This document shows positions 1 to 13,800 of a stretch of 64,000 nt of DNA, in pieces (the first letter of the stretch is position 1; each line of letters opens with the position of its first letter). Source of the stretch: Pararge aegeria (taxonomy: Eukaryota; Arthropoda; Insecta; Lepidoptera; Nymphalidae); assembly GCF_905163445.1 (NCBI RefSeq), contig NC_053187.1:6386001-6450000 (forward strand). Direction: 5' to 3'. The translations under genes and the position numbers were made by a program. The notes beneath the pieces are model-generated. The model saw only the letters and a list, made by a program, of their open reading frames with translations, did no database searches and was not told the DNA's origin.

Positions 1-1800
1 TATGAAAGAATATTTTTATTTAATGAAATAAACCAAATGTCTTAGCGTTATTTATATATCATCGAAAACACTGCACATGGGCGATACATTTTTTACTTAA
101 CTTGCCAGCGCCCTCTAAGGTAACCTCAATTTTATGGCGGGAATTTTAAAACACATTATTATACATTTATTACATATCTTTTACAAATTACAGATTTAGT
201 TTAAAATCGGCGAATTAGCAAACGACTACCCCATAAATGAAATGAATTAATATGTTAGGTTGTTCATATACTTTACGATCAATTTCTCTTCTTTCTACAT
301 CATAAATCACAATGGAGGTATGTTTTTAATATTGAAAGAAATTTAAGAGGGAGGTTGACCGCTCTAAAAAAAATAATTACGCTAAAAATTACTTGTAAAT
401 ATTTAAAATTACACAACTACCCCAACTTACGGGCTAAAAAAAGCCAAACTCAGTACTTAAAATAGTGTAAATTTAACAACGACAATAAAACGAAACTTAA
501 AAACAATTATTATTGTAACGCAAATCAATCACAGGCCCGCTATAATCTGTTAAAAACGATTATACTACATAAACATTATTAAGATAACTAGATTAAATGA
601 GGGCAATAAATATAAGTTAAAAGTTGAATAAATGAAGTACGGACAGAAAAATGCGTCAAAAGATATTGTAGAATCGTGCTTGGCAATAGTAAACATTTTT
701 GGTCAGCTGGTGAATAACCTTACACTATCAAAATCCCAATAAAATATGATCAGAGCAGGCGGTTTTCCACGTTATCTAACATTGCGGATTACCACTTAAC
801 TCACTTTGGTTTCATCGGCTTATTATGAATATGGCTACAGAAGAATCGTAGCCATAATCATAATAAGCCAGAAGCCTCTAAAACACTTTCAGAAGGAAGG
901 ACACGAACCTTTAGAAGCAGGCCTGTCAGACTGTTATTGGTTCCAATATTGTTGTGCACAAATCTCTTAACTAAACTGAGGAAGTTATATAGTTACAATC
1001 TGACGAGGTGACTACAGAGAGCAGTCAGATTGAATCGCTGGGATACTGAGGGAACTGGGATCGCTGGGGTTTATATTTCCTAGATCAACACGCTGGTTAA
1101 AATTTAAAACCTAATTATATTTTGTGATTTGATGAGGTAAACGGTATTAACAATTAAGACGTTAGAATAAAAGTTTTAGAGCCAATGCACACAAACAAAT
1201 AGAATAACAATTTTGCATTGGTTTCAGTCAATATTAAATTTATCAAAGAATTGAGTGAAGAGATCAGTCTGCCAAAATTTCCTTTAGTCAACTAAACCAA
1301 ATTTAGGCAAGACGAGTTTTGTATCACACATCACTACGCACTACGCCGAAGGATCAGTCTTCACACCTTTTTTCACTGTTGCAGTCACGAAGACACAATA
1401 TTATTTTAAAACGGGCACGACGACATGAAAATATTGTCCACCATGCCTTTTTTAATGGTTTAGTCTTATCAGGTGGTATCGAAAAGTTCACACCTTTTTT
1501 ACATGACCAGTACTACTAGTTACGGTGGCGGAGAAAATAATTTAAGTATCGCTTTCTCCTTATTCGGCAACATTTCCTCTTTCTCTCGATCATGGTTTAA
1601 GGCCTAAGTCCAACAATGATGGATGAAGAACAACGTTTACGGCCTCTACGGAATGTTTAAAAGCGACTACAGTAGACTTAGTGTAAGATGTCAAGTAAAA
1701 TGAAGTCAAATCCACATTAGAGTAAATGTCTCATTTCATTTTATATCCAGGGCCAAACATCTTATGATTTTTGGTTTGCGACGCACCCTGTTTATACCAG
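1..1800. other. 3' flank of the host gene, no gene recognised
   Basis: AT-rich DNA downstream of the minus-strand gene. Open frames here are short and lack splice context or recognisable motifs. An imperfect inverted repeat (22-nt arms, one mismatch) lies at 817-838 and 848-869. No SINE, LINE or tRNA signature was recognised. Confidence 0.5.
817..869. repeat. short inverted repeat (hairpin)
   Basis: Arms 817-838 and 848-869 pair over 22 nt with one mismatch around a 9-nt loop. No coding context; function unknown. Confidence 0.6.
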
Positions 1801-1818
1801 CTACTATTGTAATTAAAA

Positions 1819-1824
1819 TTTATT
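1819..1824 (-). terminator. polyadenylation signal AATAAA overlapping the stop region of the host gene
   Basis: On the minus strand the TAA stop (1826-1824) runs directly into AATAAA (1824-1819). If it is used, cleavage 10-30 nt further on would leave almost no 3' UTR. No other AATAAA was noticed nearby, but a more distal variant signal cannot be excluded. Confidence 0.4.
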
Positions 1825-4800
1825 TAGAATTTCGACAATTTCACATTTCTCTGCCTTTTGTACATGTCATATGTGCCCAGCCTTCTAATTTTATTGCCAT
1901 ACATGTAATTGTCCCTGAAACTACTTATTGTGTTCGATTGGGCTACAAATTTAATATCACTGGGCACAACATTAATTTTAAAGTTAGTTGTAAAACCACT
2001 GGTAGATGTTGAAGCCGTCGGTACAAATGGTAGCACTTTTGGTTTATCGAGACGTTTCTTGTTGTTTGTTTTATTTTCAAATGTTTCATTTAAGCAAACA
2101 CTCTCTTCTAGATAGTTTGATGGTTTATTCTTCCTCTTTTTCGTTTCTTGAACAAGGAATTGTGATGTAGATATCACTTTAGTCTTTTTAGTAGGAATTT
2201 CTTTATTTGGCACATCATCTAATTTCTCTAATAGGGTGGGTGGTAGACGTGGCACTTGGTGGAAGATATTTTGTTTCAGCATCTAAATTAAAAACATATA
2301 ATTATTAATAAGAAATAATAATACTTATGTGAGTTGTAAAGTAATGCACAGTAGGTAAAGCCCAAATCTTTTATAAAAGGCAGCTTTTATAAATCTATTA
2401 TATTTTGATTCACATTTTTAAAACTTTAATATCAGCTTATTATTGTCTCACTGTTGGTTACAGGTTTTCACTCATAGAATAGAAGCATGTAGCACAAGAT
2501 TATTTGGAGGTTCATATTTTTCAGTTTCGGTACAAATGTAACTAAGAAAATTTAACTGACACCCCTGATAAGTTTTAATTACTTAACATCATTTACACAT
2601 ATCTGTGTTTTAATATTACCTACAACGTGAATCTTATTTTACCGTAGTAATCTGACACCTCATTTGAACTTAAATGTAACACAGCTGAGGATATTGTTGC
2701 CTTCTGTAAAAGTATAGATTCCTACAAAAAATTGGTATATTACTAACTAGCCTTGCTTAGCTTAGGGGCCCCAATGTAGATTGATCCACTGAAGTGGAAT
2801 AATCCAATAACAAAAAACAAATATCACCTTTGAACTTTGATTTGTCGTTTCGTCTTCTTCCCGCTGCTTTCGCTTTTTATTTCTCTTCTTATTTACTTCA
2901 TCTAAAAAAATACAAAAATTAATATTTTTGTGTATCTCATGGATCTAATATGAAATTTAAATGATGCTAATGGAAAAATATACAGATTGCACAAAATAGA
3001 TTCAAAGTAATTTCAAGTGAGTATAAACCCAGTTCATCATTAAAATATTTGAGTGTTAATAAGCACTTGACTAAGATTCCAATAACGGTAAAATTTTGCA
3101 TTATATAGCATATGATTTTTGAGCATGAGGTTATGCACTATAATATATATACTATAATGCAACAAACCTTTTTGTAACAAAGAAATAACCATGGAGCACA
3201 AGTTTTTTTTAAAGTAAATTTAAATTTATCCATACATTAAATATTTTGCTCATTGCAAACAATTACAGAATTCAGAATAATAAACATTGATAACATACCA
3301 ATTCCAGTTCTAGCGTTCGATACATTGCTCGAAAATATTTTCTGGTCTTGTTTTTTGTTATGTTCTTCCACATTTGGAACTGCTTCCGCAACTAAATGTT
3401 TGAATGAAAAGTTAAAAAATTTAAATTTTACCACTTATTCTACACAACACATCTAAAGCCAAAATCATCATCCACAAACAGGCACAGGCCTCCCATGTCA
3501 TAGAAGGGATGGTTTGAAGCAAAGACCATATTTGCATCGTTAAGATTTGTAAATTATGGTTTGCTACATATTTTTAATGAGCAACTAATGAGTAGTTACA
3601 TTTATTTACCATTATACTATTTGATACATTAAATGAAGTTTTCTGGTCTCTGTAGAGAAAAGATGCGCAAATTATTGTTAAAACAGACAATTCCCTCTAT
3701 TCAACACTGAGCGAATGATATAAGACACATTCCAATAATATATGATAAATATCTTGAATAGCATTACACTCTGAGCACTTCGGCGAAATATGTACCCATA
3801 AGGTATGCAAATCCAATCTTCCATTCAAGAGGAATGTGGCGGAGTCAAGTCTTAAGCCTAATACTGTAATAGACCTGCTAAATTTAACACCAACAAACTA
3901 TGCTGACTGAGAAAGAGAAGGTTTAAGTAAATAAAATACCTGTGGCGATTTCATCCAGCAAGGCAATTTTGCGTTTCTTCTTCTTACTACCAACAAGTGA
4001 TTCGTTAAATGTTTTAGAACTGGCATCTACAAAAGGACATAACAAATATATTTTATGATATACTTAGTTGTTTCTGTGAAAGGCAGGAGGCATAAGATAA
4101 TTAAAAAAAAAGTATGTAGAACAATTAAGTACCTGCAGGGGGAATATCCTCTTTTGTGGTGTTGAGAGATGATTTTCTTTTACGTTTTTTGGAACTGGTT
4201 TCACTTTCACGGCTTTCTACTGCAACATTATTTATATATTATTAAATTTTAATTTTTATGACACAACATAACAAATATTAAACAAATTGTGAACACAATT
4301 AAATCCTTAAGATTTTTTTCCAACTTCATCATTAACTTCACAATTATGTATTCAAAAATACAACTGTTAAACTTTGTTTTAACCCTTAAAACAAAGTTTT
4401 CATAAATCGTTTTTCAGAGAAAATTACAGAGATAGAAAGAACTTTTTATTTCTCACACACTAATAAAGCCGCCAAAGCTTAAAACGACTCAAGTTGAATT
4501 TATAAATTGAATTAAAAAACTTCAATTGACGACTAGGTATAAGTCTCACCATTTTCTTACTAACTTGTGTATCAACTGATTATAACCACCATGACCATAA
4601 CCATAGGAATAAGATTTACCTGAAACTGATGGAATTTCGTTTTCTACTGAGAAAGAGTTGGATGCACCTTTAAGTTTCTTTTTCTCACTGGTTCCAGTTT
4701 CAATTGTTACCTCTTGATTATCTATAAAAATAATAATTTAATTTAATTTGGGTTTTTTGCGTCTATCTATGGCATTAAAGAGAATGCTCATAGCCCATAT

Positions 4801-7800
4801 AAAAACTTGCCCCGACAGGAGAGATGTGGCTTCGTTTTTTTTACTATAGTAAGTGTAATAAAAATATGCAATTTTTATATTTAATATCAGTGGCTAACAT
4901 ACAAATTTTTCTGGTTTTAATAAGTATAAGATTATAATAAGATTAGTTTAAAATTAATAGTTAAAGATGTTGATTTAAATTATAATCAAATATGGGTTTT
5001 CATCATAGTTCAAGTTTAAAAAAAAAAAGGACGCAAGCATGCCATAAAATGGTTAATAATAAAATTATAACCTACTATAAATACTGAATGTACTTATATT
5101 AATAACTTTAAGATTTGCTAAGCCACGTTTAATCACTTATGTATTTTATTAATTAGTATATTTATTTACATTTTAATAAAATACACATTAAATTGACAAC
5201 CTCAAATGGGGTGTTTAAACCCTTTAAAAAGTTAAAATACCTGTAAGTGGATCGCTAGTCCTTATCTTTTGGCTCCCTGGTGTCTTTATTTGCGAAACAT
5301 TTAGTGATTGGTCCACCGGGAGTTCTGAAAAATTACAACAGGTAGTGTGATTCCAGGATAAAGTTAATATGGCAGACCTTTCAAGATAGGGGATCTATTG
5401 CTACAATGACATAAAATATATTAAGTTAATTAAATGAAGAAAACAAACATACCATTTTGTTCCATATGACATGTTTCTGATTGCCTCTTCTTTTTCTTTC
5501 CACTGTTGGGAGTTTTAAGTGCAGATTTATTAGCAGTTGTGTTACATATATTATCTGAAAATGTACAAACACACATTATTTATCTCTGTTACCACAAAAC
5601 CACTAGTTAGATTTGTTGCATTTTGGTCAAATTTAGTTTATTCATTAGCATCATGATTATCATATCAAACCTACTATTTTTTTTTTTTTAGAAGTTTATT
5701 AAGAATTAGATTCTATGTTAAATATTAGTTAAATAAATATAGTATTATATATTTGTCGTACGAATGCTCGGATATGTGGGAAGGAAATTAAATATCCATT
5801 TATCAAACAACATGTTAATCTACAATTGAGAGAGCATACCTGTTTGGTCCAAAATGACATCGTCCATTTTCTTATTCTTTTTCTTTTCACTGGTGGGCGT
5901 TTTAGCTATCGACTTGTTTATAGACTTTTCTGCTACATCTGCAAAAATAAAAATAAGAATTTGTTAAAAAGTCCTCTTAATATTCATACAAAACAGTGAT
6001 AGGCTAGTAGTCAGTAGGCTTCAGAATACAATCAAGGTTTGATCCCTGGCACACATCTCTTAACTTTTCGAGGTATGGTAGCAAGTGCGTAGTATATTAG
6101 TATATATATTACATTAGGAAAGAAAAATAGATTGACTCTATTCCACGTGAATTTAACAAAACAAAAAAGTTTAATTTTTATTTCTTTTAGTAATTTACAC
6201 AAGAAAAGACGTGCCGGTAAGCGAATTAGCGATCCGGTACGATGTGGCGTAGAAACCGATCAGGTGTAGACTACATAATAAACAGGTTAGCCTGTTACCA
6301 TCTCAGATTGCGTCATGACTTACCAATAGTTGAGATAGAAGTCAAAGGCTAACTTGTAGTGGAATAAAAAAAAACCACTCCAGCATAAATAAATATATTT
6401 ATCCATACGCCACGTTCATTACTAATCAGGGTTATGTCCGTTTAAACTAACCTATGCCTAAATATATAGCACCTAATCTAAAGAGATTTCTAAGCATTCA
6501 TCAACCGTTCACCAATAGTTGTCAACTAAGAGTTGGTGAAACGTTTTTATCGACGTCGCCTAAATCATTAGGCATTCGATTTAGGCTATGCCTAAGTTTT
6601 GTGAAATTGGGCATTATTGCCTTTCATCACCTATTGAGTAAACATTTAGCATCACTGCCATCCATAACAATTGTGGGGTCAAATGGAAGTCGCTCAAAAA
6701 TGATTCCAATTAAATAATCCATAAAAGTGCCACTTTTATAATTCAAGGATAAATAATTCAAGCTTTAACATACCTGTTACATCAACAACAATGTCATTTT
6801 CGTTTTCTTGTGATTTAGATTTTCGCTTTGAGGCATTTTCTTTTTGATACGAGACCTCAAGTGGAGCTTCATCATCTGAATTTACTATAGGGTTTGTTTT
6901 GATGGCTTCATTCACAGATTTATCCATTGCAGAATCTAAAATTGGGTTAAAAAGCAAAATTTTGCTAAATGAGTAACTATGTAGTTATTCACAGCCAATT
7001 TATTATTGACCATTCTGGCTTAGTGGTTGTTTGCTTTACATGATTCAGTAAAATTGACGCAAGACACAATCTTATTAAGGAACAAAAGGTATTAAATATC
7101 ACTTACTATTTTTTCCAATTAATTGGTTATTTTTCCTTTTTAAACTACTATTATGTGATTTATCTAATGAATCGGCGTGCGATCCCATGGTATCGATAAA
7201 AAAGCTGGTGCTTTCTTCTTTGCCTGCAAGAAATGAAAATAGTAAAAAGTTATAATGATTATACATTAGGTATTATTACCTAATGTATAAAATAATCGTG
7301 AATTTATATCAATATATTAGAATTTATGAAGTTTTATAGTGTTTGGGTACACACTCTTACAAAACGGCTTGACGGATTCTTATAAGATATATTTTTGCAT
7401 ATTCAGTAGGTCTGAGAATCAGTCTGAATCTATTTTATTTCCATCCCCAAAAAAATTCTTTTGACAAACTTTTTTTTAGCATCCTAAAATATTTTAGACG
7501 AAGTCGCAGGCCACAACAAGTGTAATTTAATATTTAAATAGCACAATATTGCTTACTTCAAAGATATAGAATAATGAGAGAGAGAGAGAGAAAATAAAGA
7601 AGTTAAAATAATGACGGTGCATAGTCAGTACATATATGAAAATTTAATTTATGTCCATAAAAATATAACAAAATTTAAAAAGAAAATGGACTGTAACAAT
7701 ATAAATATTAGAAGCAAAAATAAACTCGTTGTGCAGTTTACTAGGCTACACAAAATTGCAAATTCATTCAAGGGCAATTGTATATTATTTTATAACAAAT

Positions 7801-10800
7801 TACCAAATGAAACCTTTGAGATGTCTGTCAATAAGTTCAAAGTTTATATAAAACATAAGCTTACAGAAAAATCCTATTATAATATTAAGGATTACTTAAA
7901 CGATAAAAAAGCTTGGGTGTGAATTGCTCTAGCTTCATAGCTAAATAAATTTACTGTGAGATGGTGATAACAAAAAAAAATTACCCTGCTAAGTTTGTTG
8001 TGGGCTCTTCTTAGACCAGGGCGCGTTTGGAACCCTCGTAGCTTTAGATTACGAACGAAGTTATCACCATCCCCTTACAATTATGTAAACATGTAAGTAT
8101 GAACGCTTCATAAGTGCCTGTGATAGGCCTACGTGAATAAAGAAATTTTGATTTTGATTTTGATTTTAATTTTGAATTTGAATTTGAATTTGAATATACT
8201 TACTTGAAATATTTTCCTGGTGTTGAGATTTATGTTTATTACTATTAGTAATGCTATTATTGAACGACACATCCATAGATTTTCTGCTTGCATCTGAAAA
8301 TTTAAATAAACCAATTTAGGTATATTTATGTTTATTTCTACTTAAGATTTTATTTATAGATTAAAGTATGAGATACCTTTATTAACTTTACATTCACGAA
8401 CATCCGTTTTTGCTTCAGTTCTTTTCAATGGTATAATTACTTCAGAATTCGTACTAGTATTTTTCATTTTATTCTGTAATGACGACGTATCACTGTTATT
8501 GCTGTCTTCAGAGAACAACAAATGTAAATCAATAGAATCCGACGAGGCGTTATCCTCTTCTGTTTTGGATATTATTTCTTTCAGGCTAGTATTGTTTTCC
8601 TCTTTATGTTTATTATTTAATTTCTTAGATGATTTTACTTGAGTTAAATTTAATTCCTCTACTAAAGTAGTCTTTACTTTCTTCTTTCTTTTATTATGGA
8701 TGTTTAATGAAATATCAAAAACTTTAGCTTTTAAATTACTGCTTTTATTTAAGTCTTGCAAAACAGAATCATAGTTTTGGATTATATTTTCATTGTCACT
8801 ACTGAGGGAATCATCATGGTCATCCTCATCGTCATCTGCAGCCATTGTAGCTTGTAATGGATCCAGTAACTCAGTTTGAGTCATTGTTGATTCATTTTTA
8901 TTGATTCTATCATTATCAACATCCTCTGAATCAATAAACGCTATAGTGGAGTCAGCACTTTTTTGAGGAGTCTTGGGCTCTACTTTTATTTGAGATAATG
9001 GGTCACTTTCTTTTACAGTTTCATTACAGATCGTCATTTCTTTTTCATTTGGTGTACTTTCATCACTACTGCTGTCGCTATCGGACAGTTGTTTACTTTT
9101 CTTTTTTGAAATCTTGATCTCTTTTTCGTCAGCAAGGAAGCTAGCCTCTTTAGTGGAGTCTAATCGTAGTCTATTATTTTTCTTAGGTTTGATTGGTATA
9201 TCTTCCTCAGATTCTGAGGAACTTATCTGTTGTCGTTTGTTCTTTTTAGTTGCGCCTATTTCCGAATTTGAACTTTTATTTAAAGAGTTTAATCCATGCC
9301 GTGAAGCAAACATTTCTCTAGAAGCTTTCTTTTGCTCCTTTACTTTTCGTTCATCGAATTTTTTCTTTGACTTTGAAGTCATTTTAAGCTCATTATCGCT
9401 CATCGACAAGTCATCATCTGAACCATCTAATAATTCTTCATCTTCTTCGTTAGAGCTCACTATAAATGAATCTTTTTCATAATCTGAGTTGTCTGAAAAT
9501 TCTTCGTCTGTTGTCAATGTTTCACCCTTGTCTATGATCTCATTTTCTTTTTCATACCGTTGCTCGCTTTCATCTTGACTATCACCAGACTCATAGCTGT
9601 CACCAGCATCAATAGCCTCGTCAAAAACAAAATTACTCTTTTTTTCAGAGTCATCATCTGATTCTATTTCATCTCCTGATTCTTCTGAGCTCGATATATC
9701 ATTTTTCTGACTCTTTTTCACTTCAGACAGGTTATTAGACTTTTTATCAAGAGATACATCCTCTGATTCGCTCCCACTTTGCTGATTGAGTGCATCTTTT
9801 ACGTTAATTTGTTTGTCATTTAATAATTCTTTATCATTTTCTATTAATTCTTTAGAGTGGACGATTTCACTTTGAATATCAATAGATTCTTTTTTAGGAG
9901 TTTTCTTATCTTTCCCTTTTTTTAATTGATTTTCTTTCATAATATGATCCTTGGACAAGTCAATATTTTTATTTATGGATGTATTGTTATATTTATCTTT
10001 GGACATATTACCAACATCCTTGATAGTATTTTTACTGTCATTGTTTTGAGAAGCAATAATTGAAGTATTAACATGGATTCCTTTGAACTTCTGGATATTT
10101 TTTTCCTGTAACGGAGTACTTGTCGAATAATGAAGAGATAAATTTTTCTTGACATCAATTTCTTGAGTGATATTTAAATCATCAACAGATTTTGAGAGAA
10201 GCATATTAGTTGTGACTTGTGGTGATTTTACTACATTATTTGTATCCCCTGTCGAGTCTTTTATTTGTGATAGTATAAGGGTGCTTTTGGTTTCGATTTC
10301 ACTCCTGTCTAAGCTTTGAGTAATGGAAGACTTTCGTTTAGATTTATTAACTACTTCTTCACTTGATAAATTAGAGATGTGAACAGATACTGATTTCCTG
10401 TCAGGTTGATTGTTTTTAGGACTTTGTGCTTCAGGTGTTATAACGTTTTCTGGTATAGTTTCGTCAATATCCATTGGTTCACAATCCACAGGGCAGATAT
10501 CTTTTGGTATAACTAGTTCTTTAGATTTGTTTAAAATGTTTTGTTCATTTGGATCTAAAATAGATGTGAACGAGTTTAGTTTTACTGGAAATTCTTCAAC
10601 AGGGTGCTCTACAACAGGGACACATTGGTCTTCACTTTCGTGTATGGCTGGTTTATGTACTTTCTCGGAATTCGAGTCAGAATCTTCAATGAATACCATT
10701 GTTTTCATGTTGCCACTTGGCTCCCTTTTAAAGAGGTCGATTGTAAGTATATTATCTTTTTTTGTGTTATTTTGGCTATCTTTAATAGATTCGTTCTTGG

Positions 10801-13800
10801 ATTCTATTACAATACTATTCTTAATACTTTTAACGTTGTCTAAAGGCTCATTAATGTTCTCAACTGTAAAGTTCATGCTGGCTGGCTTTTTTATTTTAGA
10901 AATTGATTTTTTTGATTTATCTCTGTACAAACTTTCATTAAATGAACCATCCCCTGAGCCATTTTTGTTTATAAGCACCAAAGGAGATACAATATTGTTA
11001 TTCATAGTATTTTTATCTATCTCACTGTCACTATAGAATTTATTGAATTTATTATCATTTGAGGCAGATGTTGCCCATGATTTTGTTCTTTTTCTTTTTA
11101 TCTCACTTTTTTTATTTTCTGCATCTGACAAACTTTTATTTAAATTGAATTTGCTTGTAACGTCTGTATTTAGTTCTTTAATTAAATTAGCACTGGCTAT
11201 TGAAAGTCTATTTTCAGAAGTTGAAGTTTTATTGTTTGATAGATTAGCAACATCTGGTTTACTGCTTTGGATGACCAAATCCTCTTGATTTAGGCTAACT
11301 GAATCTAAACTATTTTTTCTCTGTTTAAATATAGCAGGCTCCGAAATAGGTATGTCATCACTGGATTGTTCAGATCTTATTTTTGCAGGAGTTGTTTTGT
11401 TAGTTTTCTTCAAAATCCGAGGACTTCTACGAGTATTGTTGGGTGAATTACTTTGGTCATTTGTGTCTTCAGGTGAAGGTATTGATTTTATTGTATTAAC
11501 TTCAGGTTCCTCTATGATAATTTCTGCAATTTGTTTTCCTTGTTTTGGAGGAAGTTGAGTTTCTGAAATTAATCATTCCAAATTTTATGTTGTGTGATAT
11601 AGATATCTTCTATACAAGAATAAGTGTACTCTGGAAAACACCACATAAAAATGAAGTTATTTCCTTATTTTATTACATTTCACTTAATATTATAGAAAAG
11701 TTTACCTTTTTCAACACTTGATGCAGAGTCTTTCCTAGTCCTACGGGTTTGTCGGATAGGTGTTATTGGAGCTTCACCATCACTGCCTAAAAAATGTGTA
11801 CTAAATTAGTATGAAAGAGGTTGTTTTAAGGCAATTTCAATGACAAAAATAATTATTGATCAAACATGAATTATTATATTTGTAATTAAAAGCAGAAGCA
11901 TCCTAGAAACCTTTATGAATGAATGAATGAATGAATGAATACACTTTTATTGTACACCACATAAACATATAGTAAAGATTTAACAAAAAGTATACAATTT
12001 GGCAGCCTTATTGCTACAAAGCAATCTCTTCCAGGCAACCAAAGTCGTTAAACGCGGCTCAAGAAGAGAAGTAGGTGGTGTATATAAATAAACATATATA
12101 TTTGCATATATACCTATATACCTTTATATAAAGTAAAAGGAAAATTTACAATTTTGATAAGTTAACATAATACTGACCCGCTGTTGATGCTCTTCGTGCA
12201 GCTCTTTTAGCTCTGGGTGAATCAACTACCAGAGCAGTCTCAGATATGATACTGGTGTTTGATTTAATCCTTGTTGTGCGTCTTGATGGTGTCACTGTCT
12301 TTTCTTCAGACTCAGTAACATCTTTTGTTGCTGTCTTTTTGGTTGATCTTCGTGTTGTGGTATTGTCTGGAGCTGATATAAAGTGTATTTTAAATATTAA
12401 AAAGTAATTTTTTTTTCTATACAGTGGTGAATCAAAAATAATATATCAAAAATTCTTTTTTGTTTCATATTTTAAACATAAACAAGGGTCTAATCAAGAC
12501 CCATGTCTGATAAGTAGAATTATCTGAACTTTTATCTACCACTCTATGGATTTGTTTTAGAAAGACGGAAAAAGATATTAAAAAATATATATATATATTA
12601 TTTACTGTTTTCATCAATAAGTTCAAGTTCAGGTTTTGCAGCCTTTCTTCCACCCCTTTTCTTTGGTGTGTTGATTGCTGGTGATTTGCTCTCTTCAGTT
12701 TGTTCAACCGACAGTCTTCTTCTTAAACGGGTCACTGGAGCTGTAAGTTTACCATTCATTTTTAGATTGTATATTTCTTCTTCTTTGGAAGGGACTATGC
12801 AGAGCTTGAATTCCTAGTGACACATTAACCATTGCCAACCTAATGTCATCCTATATCCATAGTTCCCAGCCAATTCATGTTACCACTAGGAAAAGTGGCA
12901 ATTCTTGTAGTTTAGATTGCCAGTTACTCTGGCAGAGTAATTATATTTCAATGCAATTAAAATACATTCCTTACTATTATTGAATATTAGTAGTCTAATG
13001 GCCCTACAATGAGTAGTGAAACCCCTCACTACTCATTCTAAATGCACAACATACCTACATGTTATTGATAATATTCTGGAACTTGTGATGACAATAACAT
13101 ACTGTTAATGTTTAAACCACACAATTGGAGGCCACATTCAGTGCACCAAAATGTCATAGTCTCATTAGTGTATTGCATTGTGCTGTTGCAGCAAAGCTTT
13201 TCATATATTGTTTTTATAAATGACATGCCACATCAATGCATTGTGTGACACCGTAATGAGATTCTTATTGATTTGACACATTTTATAACTGGTGCTTTAG
13301 TTACTGATTTTCAAGATTATAGAGCTACACCACCATCCCCATATTGAGATAAATAAGTAGCCTGCCCATTAATATTATAGTACCATAGGTGGCCAGTCCA
13401 CAGCACTTGTACATTAATTAGCTGAGAATGATGATGATAGAAAGAGAACTGTTTAGAGAAACATAGTGGATACTTTTAAGGCAATAAATCTAAAGGATAC
13501 ATTTTATTTCATGCAGATTTTTTGTTATATAATGGAGAGTTGAAAAACCATGAGTCAACTCATCTACACAGCAGTAAAAGCAGTATTACAGCTGTTTTCT
13601 CAGGCAGCTTACAAATGTAAAAGTTAAAAGGTTTTTTCACACTTCTTTGAAACCAGCAAATATTTGTGTCTTAATTATGATTATATTATATAGAATGCCT
13701 AATATAAATTTTATTTTAAGATAAACCAACCAAACCAATAAGTAATGATGATTTAGGTATTTTTCTTTATAAAAATATTTCATTCCTACCAATTTTCCTT

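Larger units (their letters stand above)
2828..8293 (-). repeat. array of small symmetric phase-1 exons (exons 6-16) encoding degenerate 25-53-residue units
   Basis: Eleven consecutive small exons (74-162 bp) each begin with two nucleotides completing a split codon. All but the last end with one nucleotide of the next, so any of those could be duplicated, lost or skipped without changing frame. Their peptides share a loose pattern: an acidic residue at the junction, then S-x-N-x-S, then K-TP-x-S, then a KKK(R/N)K patch. The clearest pair is 5938-5840 (SINKSIAKTPTSEKKKNKK) and 5554-5453 (ANKSALKTPNSGKKKKR). Exons 5324-5241 (SLNVSQIKTPGSQK) and 4026-3940 (TFNESLVGSKKKKRK) are more diverged. This implies expansion by exon duplication followed by divergence; the inference is mine. 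Confidence 0.7.

Noticed and set aside
9114..11288. Long plus-strand open frames opposite the giant exon (for example 9114-9482, 10410-11036)
   Set aside because: Shadows of the minus-strand coding exon; their Ser/Phe/Leu-rich text is the complement of Lys/Glu/Asp/Ser codons and has no splice context.
8377..11562. TdIF2/Fcf2-type rRNA-processing factor
   Set aside because: Composition is similar, but no Fcf2 domain text (WFxMPAPExT-like) could be read in any exon; left unnamed.
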